Counted from the stretch's first letter, positions 44,767-53,722 are shown. The stretch: 64,000 nucleotides of DNA from an uncultured Ilumatobacter sp. (GCA_937919625.1 CALFRK010000027.1:35197-99196); one strand, 5' to 3'. Program-made: numbers and translations. Notes: generated from the sequence alone by a model not told the origin.

Positions 44767-45252
44767 TCGACCGGCGGGCTGGCGTCTCAGGGTCGCCCCC
44801 ATCGACATCAGCGAAGGTCCACGGCGAGTCCGGCCTGCCGTCGAGCAGTACGACAGCGGCGATCGACCCGACGACGCGGTTGAGGTAACTGCGACACTGC
44901 GGCTCGCCGTGGATGTCGACGACAACGGCAGCCGGCGAACCGAGCAGCGCTTCGGCATCGCCCTCGTCATGGGCGGTTTCAAACGAGGCCAGGAAACCGC
45001 GATACGGGTCGAGCGGGTCGGTCGATGAGTATGTACCATCTTCCATCTTCCATCTTCCATCTTCCATCTTCCATCTTCCATCTTGGTGATTGTGAACGTG
45101 TCGCTGTCGTCACCGTCATCCCACTTGAACACGACGTCGAGAGTGTCGGGCCCGTCGGTTCGACCGGTGTCGAGCGTGATCCGGAACTGGGTGTCACCGT
45201 TGATGGTGTCGATGTCCTGCCCGTCGGCGCCGGTGAACTTGATCGATGTCAC
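44753..45252 (-). pseudogene. Gene put out of frame by a 7-bp tandem repeat (possible phase-variable locus)
   Basis: The GTG at 45252, with AGGGG seven bases upstream, starts a clear coding sequence of 56 codons (MTSIKFTGADGQDIDTINGD, later VVFKWDDGDDSDTFTIT). It then enters seven tandem copies of AAGATGG (minus strand). After the repeat, protein-like sequence resumes in another frame (TYSSTDPLDPYRGFLASFET, then SYLNRVVGSIAAVVLLDGRP) and ends at 44753. Seven units (49 bp) leave the halves out of frame; five or eight units would join them into a 161- or 168-residue protein. In the present state translation would run about 290 codons antisense to the decarboxylase. No family is recognised for either half. 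Confidence 0.75.
45036..45084. repeat. Heptanucleotide microsatellite (CCATCTT)7
   Basis: Seven perfect tandem copies of CCATCTT (AAGATGG on the coding strand) lie inside a reading frame. The unit length is not a multiple of three, so gain or loss of a unit by slipped-strand mispairing would change the frame downstream. Confidence 0.97.
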
Positions 45253-45385
45253 TTGTTACCCCTGCTGCACGGGTCATCGTGGGCAACGACCGATGACGGC
45301 TCCGACCGATGCGGACACATGGTCACCACACGCTGCCCATCGCGTAGACCGGGAATAGTCGCCGGTCCGCTGGGTTGCCACTGGC

Positions 45386-45823
45386 ATGCGAACAATCCAG
45401 GTCTCCCGCCCAATCGCCGCCCCGAGAGAAGCCGTGTGGGGCGTGCTCGCCGACTTTCCCAACATCTCCACTTAGAACAGCGGGGTCAAGGCCAGCCACG
45501 ACACCGGCGATGGCGTGACCGGGCTGGGTGCTCGCCGTCACTGCGATCTCGCTCCGGTCGGCGGCCTCGAAGAGACGATCACCGGCTGGGAGCCGAACGA
45601 GCAGCTGGTCGTCAGCATCGACTCGGCCAGCAAGCTGCCGATCTCGAACGGTCTCGCCACGTTCACGCTCGGCGACGGCGAGACCACGATCGACTACTCC
45701 TACGAGCTGAAGGGCCTGATCGGCCGAGTGACGGCTCGGCTCCTCGACCGACAGCTTCGCAAGGGTTTCGAGGGCTTCCTGACCGACCTCGAAACGGCCG
45801 CCCAACAGCAGCCCACCGCCTGA
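45386..45823 (+). pseudogene. SRPBCC-family gene interrupted by an in-frame TAG
   Basis: One frame runs from ATG 45386 to the stop at 45823 with a single TAG at codon 30 (45473-45475). The first part (MRTIQVSRPIAAPREAVWGV, then LADFPNIST) and the second (NSGVKASHDTGDGVTGLGAR and ETITGWEPNEQLVVSIDSAS) together form a normal 145-residue polyketide cyclase/SRPBCC protein. The TAG stands exactly where family members usually have Trp (FPNISTWNSGV). It is a recent nonsense change or a sequence error. A GTG at 45515 could restart an N-terminally shortened protein. Confidence 0.85.
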
Positions 45824-45832
45824 CCGAAGATG

Positions 45833-46744
45833 TCATCGATCGTGTTCGGCGCGCAGCATCGGGAGTGATTCGCGAGCGAGCCGCTCGAACGCAGGCATTT
45901 GGTCGGGCGCGCTCGGGTAGTACACGCCGATATCGGTATAGCCGACGGCGGCCAGATCTCGAACCAGCTGCGCGAAAAGCTGGTGATCGTCGTAGTACCT
46001 GATCCGCCCGCCGCCGGTTCGGGCAGTGGCGTCGAACAACAGCACGCTTCGACGCAGTGTCGCCGGGTCACGACCGACTCGTTCGCAGATGGCGTCCATC
46101 TGAGCCGCCCGCTCGGTCATCTCGACGAGCTGCACATCGAAGTCGGGATCGAAGCTCATGGTGTTCCAGATGTCGGCCCAGCGCGCCGTGTGCTCCATCA
46201 TCTTCGGGCCCAGTGCCGCCGCCATGACCGGCACCCGCGGTGACTGCAGCGAAGTCGGATTCATCACGGCGTCCTGGGCCGAGTAATAGCGACCGTCGTA
46301 GGTCGTGAGTTTCTGGCCCAGCAGCAACCCGACTAGCTCGATGTATTCCCCGAATCGATCGACGCGCTCGGCGTTCGACCAGTTCGCCAACCCGATCATC
46401 GCCGTCGACGGATCGCGGGTGATCCCGGTCCCCAGACCCAGCTCGAGTCGCCCTTGCGAGATGTGATCAAGCGTGACCGCCATGTGGGCCAGCAGGCCGG
46501 GGCTACGCAAAGGAATCTGGGCAACACAGATCGCCAGTCTGATGGTGTCGGTCACCGCCGCCAGAGCAGCGAGCGAGGTCCATGCCTCGAACCACGTTGC
46601 GGGCGGATTGGCCCAGTCGCAGAAGTGATCGCCGACCTCGACGATGTCGAACCCCAAGGACTCGGCCCGTTGCACACGGTCTCTAGATTCTTCCCATCCC
46701 ACATTCGGCAGCATCAGCAAGTGAAAGCGAAGGTCCTGGCTCAT
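45833..46744 (-). CDS. LLM-class F420-dependent oxidoreductase
   Basis: A 303-residue TIM-barrel enzyme of the luciferase-like monooxygenase class. Family features are RVQRAESLGFDIVEVGDHF, TDTIRLAICVAQIPLRSPGL, LDHISQGRLELGLGTGI and VPVMAAALGPKMMEHTARWA. Actinobacterial members mostly use F420. The substrate is unknown. It converges with the broken SRPBCC gene (nine bases between stops). Confidence 0.9.
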   Translation of the reverse strand: MSQDLRFHLLMLPNVGWEESRDRVQRAESLGFDIVEVGDHFCDWANPPATWFEAWTSLAALAAVTDTIRLAICVAQIPLRSPGLLAHMAVTLDHISQGRLELGLGTGITRDPSTAMIGLANWSNAERVDRFGEYIELVGLLLGQKLTTYDGRYYSAQDAVMNPTSLQSPRVPVMAAALGPKMMEHTARWADIWNTMSFDPDFDVQLVEMTERAAQMDAICERVGRDPATLRRSVLLFDATARTGGGRIRYYDDHQLFAQLVRDLAAVGYTDIGVYYPSAPDQMPAFERLARESLPMLRAEHDR

Positions 46745-46862
46745 TGACCCAGATTAGGCGCAACGCGCCAGCGTCCTGTTTTGGTGCGACCGGTGGACCA
46801 CGTGGTGGCGGGATCCGCGACGCGCGAGTTGTGTCAGACACAACTCGCGCGAAGATGCATGC

Positions 46863-47714
46863 ATGGGTGAGGCAGTTCGCGAGGAAACGCATGGGCACGT
46901 TCGGCGCCTGACGTTGTGTCGTCCCGACCGATACAACACGATCACGCCACAGTTGCGCGACGAACTCGCGGCGGCGATCGATGGTGCAGAACGCGACTCG
47001 AATGTGCGCGTGATCCTGCTTGATGCCGAAGGCAAGGCGTTCTGTGCCGGCTACGACCTCGACTGGTCGACCGACGCCCAGGCGTCCGAGCAAGACCGGG
47101 GTGAGCGTGCGTGGGATTCGGTCCGCGACCAACACATGATCGGCTCGTTCGCCAACACCTGGGCCAAGCTGCATGACTGCTCGAAGCCAACCGTGGCAGC
47201 CGTGCAGGGTTGGTGCATCGCTGGCGGCACCAACGTCGTGTTCAACGCCCATCTGATCGTCGCCGCCACATCGGCCCGTTTCGGCTACCCCCCATCGCGC
47301 GTGTGGGGAGTTCCCGAGGCCCCGTGGAACTGGGTGGCGCGACTCGGGCTGCAGAACGCACGCCGCTACATGCTGACCGGCGATGAGTTCAGCGCCCAGC
47401 AAGCACTCGAGATGGGCGCTGTGTTGGAGGTAGTTCCCGACGGCGAATTGCATGACCACGCGATGGCACTCGCCCAGCGGATCGCCCAAGTGCCGGCGAG
47501 CCAACTCGAGATGATCACGTGGTCACTGAACGCCGTCGCCGACCAGATGTATGACCCCAAATCGTCACGCCGGCTCGGCACATTGTTCGATGGCGTCGCC
47601 CGCCACACCCAGGAAGGTCTCGACTTCGTAGAACGCTCGACCGATGTCGGATTCCGCGACGCTGTAAGAGAACGTGACCGCCCATTCGGCGACTACGGCG
47701 AGCGGCGGCCATGA
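46863..47714 (+). CDS. Enoyl-CoA hydratase/isomerase family protein
   Basis: A 283-residue crotonase-fold enzyme. The two oxyanion-hole regions are LLDAEGKAFCAGYDLDWS and AVQGWCIAGGTNVVFNAHLI. The C-terminal half continues with RYMLTGDEFSAQQALEMGAV. These enzymes hydrate, isomerise or hydrolyse acyl-CoA. Its stop overlaps the SDR start (ATGA), so the pair is translationally coupled and likely acts in one degradative pathway. Confidence 0.92.
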   Translation: MGEAVREETHGHVRRLTLCRPDRYNTITPQLRDELAAAIDGAERDSNVRVILLDAEGKAFCAGYDLDWSTDAQASEQDRGERAWDSVRDQHMIGSFANTWAKLHDCSKPTVAAVQGWCIAGGTNVVFNAHLIVAATSARFGYPPSRVWGVPEAPWNWVARLGLQNARRYMLTGDEFSAQQALEMGAVLEVVPDGELHDHAMALAQRIAQVPASQLEMITWSLNAVADQMYDPKSSRRLGTLFDGVARHTQEGLDFVERSTDVGFRDAVRERDRPFGDYGERRP

Positions 47715-48508
47715 ACAACCGACTCCATAGCAGGGTCGCGGTGATCGTCGGCGCCGGCCAGCAGGCTGGCGAGACGATCGGCAATGGCCGCGCCACCGCA
47801 ATTCGCTTCGCTGAAGAAGGGGCGCTCCTGCTACTCGTCGACCGCGATGCCAACGCCCTTGGCGAGACGCACCGTGTGGTCGTCGAGGCGGGAGCAATCG
47901 CCGCCCACCTCGTGGTCGACATCACCGCCGATGACGCCCCCGACACGATCGTGGCGGCCGCCCTCGAGGCATTCGGCCGGATCGACGTGCTCCACAACAA
48001 CGTCGGTATCGGGGTCGGCGATGCGCCGCCCGACAAGCTCACCGACGAAGCCTTCGACCTGATCATGGATGTCAACCTGCGAGCTCTGTGGCGCACTTGT
48101 CGGGCGGTGATCCCGGTCATGCGGCAGCAGGGGTCTGGCGTGATCACCAACATCTCATCGATCGCCTCGGTCACCGCCAATCACATCGCTGCCTATCGCA
48201 TGTCAAAAGCAGGGATCGACGCGTTGACAAAGAACCTTGCCATCACGAACGCAAAACACGGGATCCGCGTCAACGCCATCCTGCCCGGGCTGATCGACAC
48301 GCCGCTAGGTGTCGATTCGGCGGCGAGTGCGATCGGCATCGATCGCGATGTTCTGGCCGCCCGTCGCGCCGAGGCGGTACCGATGGGCCATCAAGGCACC
48401 GCCTGGGATGTCGCCAATGCGGCTGTGTTCCTCGCCAGCGACGAAGCAGCGTTCATCACCGGTGTCTGCCTTCCTGTCGACGGAGGCCAATCCGCCCGGG
48501 TCGGCTGA
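47711..48508 (+). CDS. Short-chain dehydrogenase/reductase (SDR)
   Basis: A 265-residue classical SDR. The cofactor loop is AVIVGAGQQAGETIGNGRAT, a variant of TGxxxGxG, with the NNVG motif in LHNNVGIGVG and catalytic Ser and Y-x3-K in ISSIASVTANHIAAYRMSKA. The C-terminus has the usual CLPVDGGQS. It oxidises or reduces a hydroxy/keto group using NAD(P). It is coupled to the enoyl-CoA hydratase gene by a four-base overlap, suggesting 3-hydroxyacyl-CoA-type chemistry. Confidence 0.92.
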   Translation: MNNRLHSRVAVIVGAGQQAGETIGNGRATAIRFAEEGALLLLVDRDANALGETHRVVVEAGAIAAHLVVDITADDAPDTIVAAALEAFGRIDVLHNNVGIGVGDAPPDKLTDEAFDLIMDVNLRALWRTCRAVIPVMRQQGSGVITNISSIASVTANHIAAYRMSKAGIDALTKNLAITNAKHGIRVNAILPGLIDTPLGVDSAASAIGIDRDVLAARRAEAVPMGHQGTAWDVANAAVFLASDEAAFITGVCLPVDGGQSARVG

Positions 48509-48531
48509 CACGTCGCGAGACGCGGTTCTCG

Positions 48532-49980
48532 TTAGTGCACGAGGACGTTGCGAAACTGCCAGGGATCGTCGATGTCGATATCTTCGGCAAACAGGCCCGG
48601 CCGGTCGGTGAGCGGCGTCCAGTCAGTGTAGAAGCCGTCGACGTTGCCGAGGTACGGCGCCTGGATCGCAAGACAGCGGGCGTAGTCCATGTCATCGGTC
48701 TCGACGATTCCGGACTCAGGGTTCTCCAATGCCCAAATGACGCCAGCCAGCACCGCCGACGTGACCTGGAGCCCGGTTGCGTTCTGATACGGAGCGAGGG
48801 CTCGCGCTTGCTCGATCGTCAACTGCGAGCCGAACCAATAGGCGTTGCGCTCGTGGCCATACAGCAGCACCCCGAGCTCGTCACGTCCGTCGACGATCTC
48901 GTGCTCGTCGAGTACGTGGGTTTCGACCGGTTGACGCCCGGCCGCGCCGAATAGTTCGACGAAGGCGATAACGGCCACGTCGCAGGGGTAGTACGCGTAG
49001 TGACAGGTGGGCCGGTAAGCGGCCGAGCCGTCGTTGTTCCAAACCGTGAAGAAGTCAGGAATCGACAACGCCTCGTTGTGGGTGACCAGGAAGCCGTGCT
49101 GGGGGCCGTGCGAGGGGCACCAAGTACGCACCCGGGTCGTAGCCCCGGGCTGCTCGAGGAAGATGCCGGGAGCGGTCGGATCCTCGTGCGTTCGAGCGTT
49201 GGCAGGCATCCAGCGCTCGTGAGTGCCCCAACCGAGCTCGGCAGGCTGCAAACCCTCGGAGATGAATCCATCGACTGACCATGTGTTCCAGAACGCTCCG
49301 ACCGGTTTCGGATGAACGACGCGTTGGGTGTCGCGCTCAGCAATGTGCACGCCCTGCACTCCGAGATCTCTCATGAGGCAAGCCCAGCCTGCCCGGTCGG
49401 CAGAACGTGGAGTCGCCACATCACGCCCGAGATCAGCGGCGAGCCGCACGAGCGCCGCCTTGACGAACCATGACACCATGCCCGGGTTGGCACCACAGCA
49501 CGACACGGCAGTGGCGCCACCCGGCGAACGCCGCCGTTCCTCGATCACAGTGCCTCGCAGCGCCTGGTTCGTTCGAGCGGAGTTGTCGGTCTCGGTGTCG
49601 AAGTAGAAGCCCGGCCACGGCTCGACCACGGTGTCGAGATACAGCACGCCCAGCTCACGGCACAGTCGCATGATGTCCAGCGACGAAGTGTCGACGGACA
49701 GGTTGATACAAAACCCCTGGCCGTCCCCTTCTGTCAGCAAGGTCGTGAGTAGGTCGGCATAGTTGTCGGGCGTGATGCGCTCGCTCAGGTAGCGCACCCC
49801 GTACTCATCGAGGATCCCCCGGTCGGTGTCGCTCGGGTCGATCACGGTGCATCGCGAACGGTCGAAGTCGACGTGACGGTCGAGCAGCGGCAGCGTGCCA
49901 CGCCCGATCGAACCGAACCCGACCACCACCAAGGGACCGGTGATGCGAGCGAGGACAAAGTCGGCACTACCGGTGGTCAT
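48532..49980 (-). CDS. hss: Homospermidine synthase
   Basis: A 482-residue enzyme that makes homospermidine from putrescine, using NAD as a bound cofactor. The N-terminal Rossmann loop is LVVVGFGSIGRGTLPLLDRH. Other family stretches are VLYLDTVVEPWPGFYFD, AVSCCGANPGMVSWFVKAAL, LGVQGVHIAERDTQ and THERWMPANA. The length fits the bacterial family (about 475). The ATG at 49980 has AAGGA six bases upstream. It is not in an obvious operon, but a spermidine-synthase-like gene lies about 3 kb away. Confidence 0.93.
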   Translation of the reverse strand: MTTGSADFVLARITGPLVVVGFGSIGRGTLPLLDRHVDFDRSRCTVIDPSDTDRGILDEYGVRYLSERITPDNYADLLTTLLTEGDGQGFCINLSVDTSSLDIMRLCRELGVLYLDTVVEPWPGFYFDTETDNSARTNQALRGTVIEERRRSPGGATAVSCCGANPGMVSWFVKAALVRLAADLGRDVATPRSADRAGWACLMRDLGVQGVHIAERDTQRVVHPKPVGAFWNTWSVDGFISEGLQPAELGWGTHERWMPANARTHEDPTAPGIFLEQPGATTRVRTWCPSHGPQHGFLVTHNEALSIPDFFTVWNNDGSAAYRPTCHYAYYPCDVAVIAFVELFGAAGRQPVETHVLDEHEIVDGRDELGVLLYGHERNAYWFGSQLTIEQARALAPYQNATGLQVTSAVLAGVIWALENPESGIVETDDMDYARCLAIQAPYLGNVDGFYTDWTPLTDRPGLFAEDIDIDDPWQFRNVLVH

Positions 49981-50089
49981 GACGATCCTTCTGACGAGGT
50001 GCGAACAGACGGTCGAATGCCGTCGGGTCGGATGAGAATATCGGACAACTCCGATATCAGGCCCGAACGTCGTGCGAAGTCCACCTCCA

Positions 50090-50851
50090 TCAAGCGCGGC
50101 GTCGTTCTCGAAGCACTGCTTCGAGCAACTCGGGTGTGGCGGCGACGACCGGTGATCGGCGGGCGTGGTGGTCGAGAACACACAGGTGGCGGTCAAACAC
50201 CTCGGCCGAGACGCCCCCTGCCTCCTCGAGGATCAACACCGATGCCAGATAGTCCCACACGCCATGACCGTCATCGATCATGTCGCACCAGGCGTCGGTG
50301 ACACCGTTGGCGACGGTGCAGATATCCGGAGCGGAGGCGCCCATCGCACGGAATTGGTTCCAGCCGTAATGGTGGCTCGGCAGGCCCGACATCCCCAGGA
50401 TCGCCGAATCGAGTGACGTGGCACCCGACGGCCGAATCGACGCACCGTTGCACTCTGCTCCCCCGCCGCGAACGGCGCTGAAGCGCTCGCCCGTCGGGTG
50501 ATTCACAACCACGCCGGCAACAGGTCCGTCGTTATCGACCAAGCACAACGCCGAGGCGAACCATGGCACGTGCCGCGCTGCGTTGGTCGAACCGTCGAGC
50601 GGATCGACCACCACGATCGGGGCCGACTGTGATCCCGGCGGCCCCGTGATCCCGCTCTCCTCCGACAACACCCGGTAGCCGGCGCTGTACAGAACATCGA
50701 GGCAGGCCGCGTCGGCATCGAGGTCAACGGTGTATTGACCATCACGGATTCCTGATGCTCCCCAGTCGGTAGTGGCCGTCAACACGGCCGCCACGGCGTC
50801 GGCCGCCGCCAGCAAAGTCTCGATGGCCTGAATCAGCTTGGGATCGATCAC
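50090..50851 (-). CDS. Inositol monophosphatase family protein
   Basis: A 253-residue Mg-dependent phosphatase of the IMPase superfamily. Metal-site motifs are LSEESGITG (Glu of the first site), VVDPLDGSTNAARHVPWFAS and the C-terminal GHGVWDYLASVLILEEAGG. Substrates in the family include inositol-1-phosphate, histidinol phosphate, fructose-1,6-bisphosphate and PAP; which applies is unknown. The GTG start at 50851 lies 14 bp from the divergent hypothetical gene. Confidence 0.9.
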   Translation of the reverse strand: MIDPKLIQAIETLLAAADAVAAVLTATTDWGASGIRDGQYTVDLDADAACLDVLYSAGYRVLSEESGITGPPGSQSAPIVVVDPLDGSTNAARHVPWFASALCLVDNDGPVAGVVVNHPTGERFSAVRGGGAECNGASIRPSGATSLDSAILGMSGLPSHHYGWNQFRAMGASAPDICTVANGVTDAWCDMIDDGHGVWDYLASVLILEEAGGVSAEVFDRHLCVLDHHARRSPVVAATPELLEAVLRERRRA

Positions 50852-50865
50852 GTCTGCTGACGGTA

Positions 50866-51450
50866 GTGTCCCTGGGCGTGGCAGTGATCGACGTAGCCGG
50901 ATTCGTCGCCGACGTGAAAAGCCAGGCGATCGACTACGGGTTCCACGTTCACGACGAGCGGCACTTCGTCGAGACCTATTCGCTGCGTCAACTCTGGGAA
51001 GTCGACCTGCACCCCGAAGAGGCTTGCGCCGGCCCGATCGATCTGCATCTCTCGCTCGACGTCGACCCTCGCGCTCTGCTCGGCTTCGAGGATGCGGTCA
51101 TGAAGATGGACGACATCGACGACGATCCGCCGCCCGGCTTCACATTCCCGTTGCTCTTCACCTGGACCTTGCCGCCGCTGCTATACCCGCCAAATCTGCT
51201 CGTTCTGGCCGCTGACGTCGCCGGTGTCGGGGGGCACGACCTACCGATCGAGGTGTCGGCGATCGACTCGTTTGCCAGTGTCACCGACGCCCCCGAACGC
51301 AGCCTGTCGCTGGTCGCCCGAATCGCCCTTGATCTGGCCGATGTTTACATGAACAACGACAATTCCGTCGTTCAGGCCCTGGATCGGTGCAAGCATGTCA
51401 GTCTGTACCTGCTCGAGCACGCCGGCGCCTGGCTGGGCGAAGACTTCTGA
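50866..51450 (+). CDS. Hypothetical protein, acidic, unknown family
   Basis: A 194-residue acidic protein I do not recognise. The start may be the GTG at 50866 or the GTG at 50878. Visible parts are AVIDVAGFVADVKSQAIDYG, HPEEACAGPIDLHLSLDVDP and a C-terminal helical stretch ARIALDLADVYMNNDNSVVQ. No signal peptide or membrane segment is present. It is followed by two further small acidic genes. Confidence 0.62.
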   Translation: MSLGVAVIDVAGFVADVKSQAIDYGFHVHDERHFVETYSLRQLWEVDLHPEEACAGPIDLHLSLDVDPRALLGFEDAVMKMDDIDDDPPPGFTFPLLFTWTLPPLLYPPNLLVLAADVAGVGGHDLPIEVSAIDSFASVTDAPERSLSLVARIALDLADVYMNNDNSVVQALDRCKHVSLYLLEHAGAWLGEDF

Positions 51451-51494
51451 CCAACCATCTCACCAACTTTTAGCCCGTTCGACAAGGGGACGCC

Positions 51495-51782
51495 ATGGAA
51501 CTCGAAGACCGAGAAGGCCTCACAGTTGCTGAGCTGATCGACATGCTCAGCCAACACCCCGGCGACGCCGTCGTCGAGTTGTCGGTGATCGCCCCCATCA
51601 AAGACGGCGACGACGACATCACGGTCGATCGCTACAACATCGACGGTGTGATGCCCTGGACCGACGAAGACTCCGACGACGAAGTCGTCTGGCTGATCGG
51701 TGGCGAAGACGCCGACGTCGATCTGTTCATCGACGCCATCGAACAGCCCGACGACAACCACGACGACCACGACCACGACTGA
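51495..51782 (+). CDS. Small acidic hypothetical protein
   Basis: A 95-residue, strongly acidic protein (EDREGLTVAELIDMLSQHPG, then DAVVELSVIAPIKDGDDDIT) ending in an Asp/His-rich tail (DDNHDDHDHD) that may bind divalent metal. AAGGGG precedes the ATG. No family is recognised. Confidence 0.65.
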   Translation: MELEDREGLTVAELIDMLSQHPGDAVVELSVIAPIKDGDDDITVDRYNIDGVMPWTDEDSDDEVVWLIGGEDADVDLFIDAIEQPDDNHDDHDHD

Positions 51783-51939
51783 CACGGCGGGCGGTCACAA
51801 CCGGGTCACGGTGTACGAGACGGCCGAAATCGAGGTTCCCGAGACCGACTCCCCAGGATCACGACGATCGACCGATTCGCCGACCAGAATGCACTCGGTC
51901 TAGAGAATCAGTGCGTGCGCTGCTCGGTAGGGTGGTTCC

Positions 51940-52245
51940 ATGGGACTGATGGATTCACTTAACCTGAAGAAGGCGAAGTCGTTGTTGGAGAAGAACCGGC
52001 ACAAGGTCGCCGGTGTCGTCGGCAAGGCCACCGACCAGGTCGACAAGATCAGTAAGGGCAAGACCTCCAAGGTCACCTCTAAGATCGACAACGCGGCCCG
52101 CAAGTTCTCGCGCGGCTCCTCGCCAACTACCGCCGACGCCGAGACAGACGCCGAGACAGACGCCGAGACAGACAACGCCTCCGGCGAAGATGCCGTTGTC
52201 GAAAAGCCCGCGACGTCGACTCCGGCGACCGACTCAGCCGACTGA
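51940..52245 (+). CDS. MT0933/Rv0909-family antitoxin-like protein
   Basis: A 101-residue, Lys/Ala-rich helical protein. The N-terminal part (KKAKSLLEKNRHKVAGVVGK, then ATDQVDKISKGKT) matches the MT0933-type antitoxin family of Mycobacterium. It ends in a Thr/Asp/Glu-rich tail containing three AETD repeats encoded by a 12-bp tandem repeat. In Mycobacterium the partner toxin is an SRPBCC-like protein (Rv0910). No such gene is adjacent here, so it may be orphan or have a different role. Confidence 0.7.
   Translation: MGLMDSLNLKKAKSLLEKNRHKVAGVVGKATDQVDKISKGKTSKVTSKIDNAARKFSRGSSPTTADAETDAETDAETDNASGEDAVVEKPATSTPATDSAD
52138..52173. repeat. Three 12-bp tandem repeats in antitoxin-like gene
   Basis: GCCGAGACAGAC occurs three times in tandem, encoding AETD three times, within the disordered tail. 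The unit is a multiple of three, so copy change keeps the frame. Confidence 0.9.
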
Positions 52246-52259
52246 CCAGAGCAATACGT

Positions 52260-52895
52260 TCAGCCGTTGATCCTGGCGAAGAACGTCGCCAGACCATCGG
52301 TGTCCAGTCGGGCCGTCAAGTTGCCGTCGGCGTCGTGACCCAGGTCGAGCGCAGGGCAGAAGAAGTTGTCCTGACCCACGAAGAAGTGTGGTGATCCCGT
52401 GACGCCCCGACGGCGACCTTCGTCGTAGTCGGCTTGCACGGTCGTATCGCCGCACCGCTCGGTATCGGCCAGATCGTTATTGGCTGCAATTTCGGCCAAC
52501 ACGTCGGGATCACCGATGTTGCGGCCCTGTTCGAACAAGGCGGCCCTCAGTTCGATGCTGACCGCCAGCCCAGTGGTCATGTCGCGGGCGTAGCCGGCGG
52601 CCGCAAGTTTGAGTGCCGGAATCGTGCTGACCGGCCACTGGTCGTGATCAAGCCCAAAGAAGTCGTCGACACCAAGCTGCTCGCTGAGTGCCTTCGCCTT
52701 GGCCTCGACCGCCGTCACCTCGAGACCGTTTCCGTTGACCCACTCGAGCGGCCACGCCCTAACGAAGACCTCCGCCGGCTGTTCCATCCCAGCGATGTGC
52801 TCGATCACCCGCTTCAGCCCTACGTGGGTGAACGGGCAGGTGATATCGGCAAAGACCTCGATCGTCGCATGGTCCTGTTTGGAGAGCTCAGACAT
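52260..52895 (-). CDS. DsbA-family (HCCA isomerase/FrnE-like) protein
   Basis: A 211-residue DSBA-fold protein. The N-terminal ATIEVFADITCPFTHVGLKR carries a single active-site Cys (C-P-F-T); the second Cys of CxxC is missing. The C-terminal cis-Pro region is GVTGSPHFFVGQDNFFCPAL. Such proteins include 2-hydroxychromene-2-carboxylate isomerases and FrnE-like oxidoreductases. With no signal peptide it is likely cytosolic. The ATG at 52895 begins family similarity. Confidence 0.85.
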   Translation of the reverse strand: MSELSKQDHATIEVFADITCPFTHVGLKRVIEHIAGMEQPAEVFVRAWPLEWVNGNGLEVTAVEAKAKALSEQLGVDDFFGLDHDQWPVSTIPALKLAAAGYARDMTTGLAVSIELRAALFEQGRNIGDPDVLAEIAANNDLADTERCGDTTVQADYDEGRRRGVTGSPHFFVGQDNFFCPALDLGHDADGNLTARLDTDGLATFFARING

Positions 52896-52981
52896 GGCTC
52901 GATTATCGCTGATCACACCAGGATCTAGCGAACGAGCCACACTGGGCAAATGACACCCTCGTCTCGGACCCGGCACCAATC

Positions 52982-53722
52982 ATGAGTCGGGCCTTCGAGG
53001 AGCTTGCTCACGTCTCCACGGAGATGGGCGATATCAGTCTTCGCCGTCGGCTCGAGCCGACCCTGAAGGTCGACGTCTACGAGGTCAAACTCGGTGACGA
53101 GTTCTTGATGTCGAGCCTGTTCACGGTCGGCGAAGTAGCCCTGGCCGAACTCGGCATGGCGGCGGTCGAGGGCGAACAGCTTGACATCGTCGTCGGCGGG
53201 CTTGGGCTCGGATACACCGCCGGGGCTGCTCTCACCGATGAGCGCATTCGGTCACTGCGGGTGATCGATGCACTGGCCGAAGTGATCGAATGGCACCGCC
53301 GCCACCTCGTTCCGCTCGGGGCCGAGCTCACCAGTGATCCGCGCTGCGAACTGGTGCACGGCGATTTCTTCGCGATGCTGAACGCCGGCCTGGAAACGAC
53401 TGAAGATGGCGAGCCGCGTCGCTTCGATGCGATCCTCGTCGACATCGACCACACCCCTCGCCACCTTCTCAATCCGAGCCACGCCGGGTTCTACGAGCCT
53501 GCCGGTTTGCGCAGGCTCACCGAGCAACTCCGTCCCGCAGGAGTGTTCGGCCTGTGGTCGGACGATCCACCCGACGACGACTTCTTGGCGCTGCTGTTCG
53601 ACGAGTTTGCACATGTACACGCCCACGTGGTGACCTTCCCAAACTTCTACACGGGCGGCCACGCCAGCAGCACCATCTATGTCGCCGTGACGCCTGAAAC
53701 ACCGGCATCTCCCGACACCTGA
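52982..53722 (+). CDS. Spermidine synthase-like / SAM-binding protein
   Basis: A 246-residue Rossmann-fold protein resembling the spermidine synthase superfamily: LDIVVGGLGLGYTAGAALTD stands at motif I, ELVHGDFFAMLNAGL and FDAILVDIDHTPRHLLNPSH follow. The DVDNxP-type active site of true aminopropyltransferases reads LVDIDHTP. The family also contains non-polyamine members, so the reaction is open. It converges with no neighbour; a sensor kinase follows 243 bp downstream. Confidence 0.75.
   Translation: MSRAFEELAHVSTEMGDISLRRRLEPTLKVDVYEVKLGDEFLMSSLFTVGEVALAELGMAAVEGEQLDIVVGGLGLGYTAGAALTDERIRSLRVIDALAEVIEWHRRHLVPLGAELTSDPRCELVHGDFFAMLNAGLETTEDGEPRRFDAILVDIDHTPRHLLNPSHAGFYEPAGLRRLTEQLRPAGVFGLWSDDPPDDDFLALLFDEFAHVHAHVVTFPNFYTGGHASSTIYVAVTPETPASPDT

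Noticed and set aside
45036..45084. Heptanucleotide repeat as a protein repeat domain
   Set aside because: The repeat would encode KMEDGRW units, but its 49-bp length is not a multiple of three and it separates two coding halves out of frame, so it is better read as a microsatellite.
44377..45252. 291-codon protein reading straight through the heptanucleotide repeat
   Set aside because: Beyond the repeat it runs antisense to the decarboxylase with Arg/Ser/Pro-rich composition; the natural continuation is in another frame ending at 44753.
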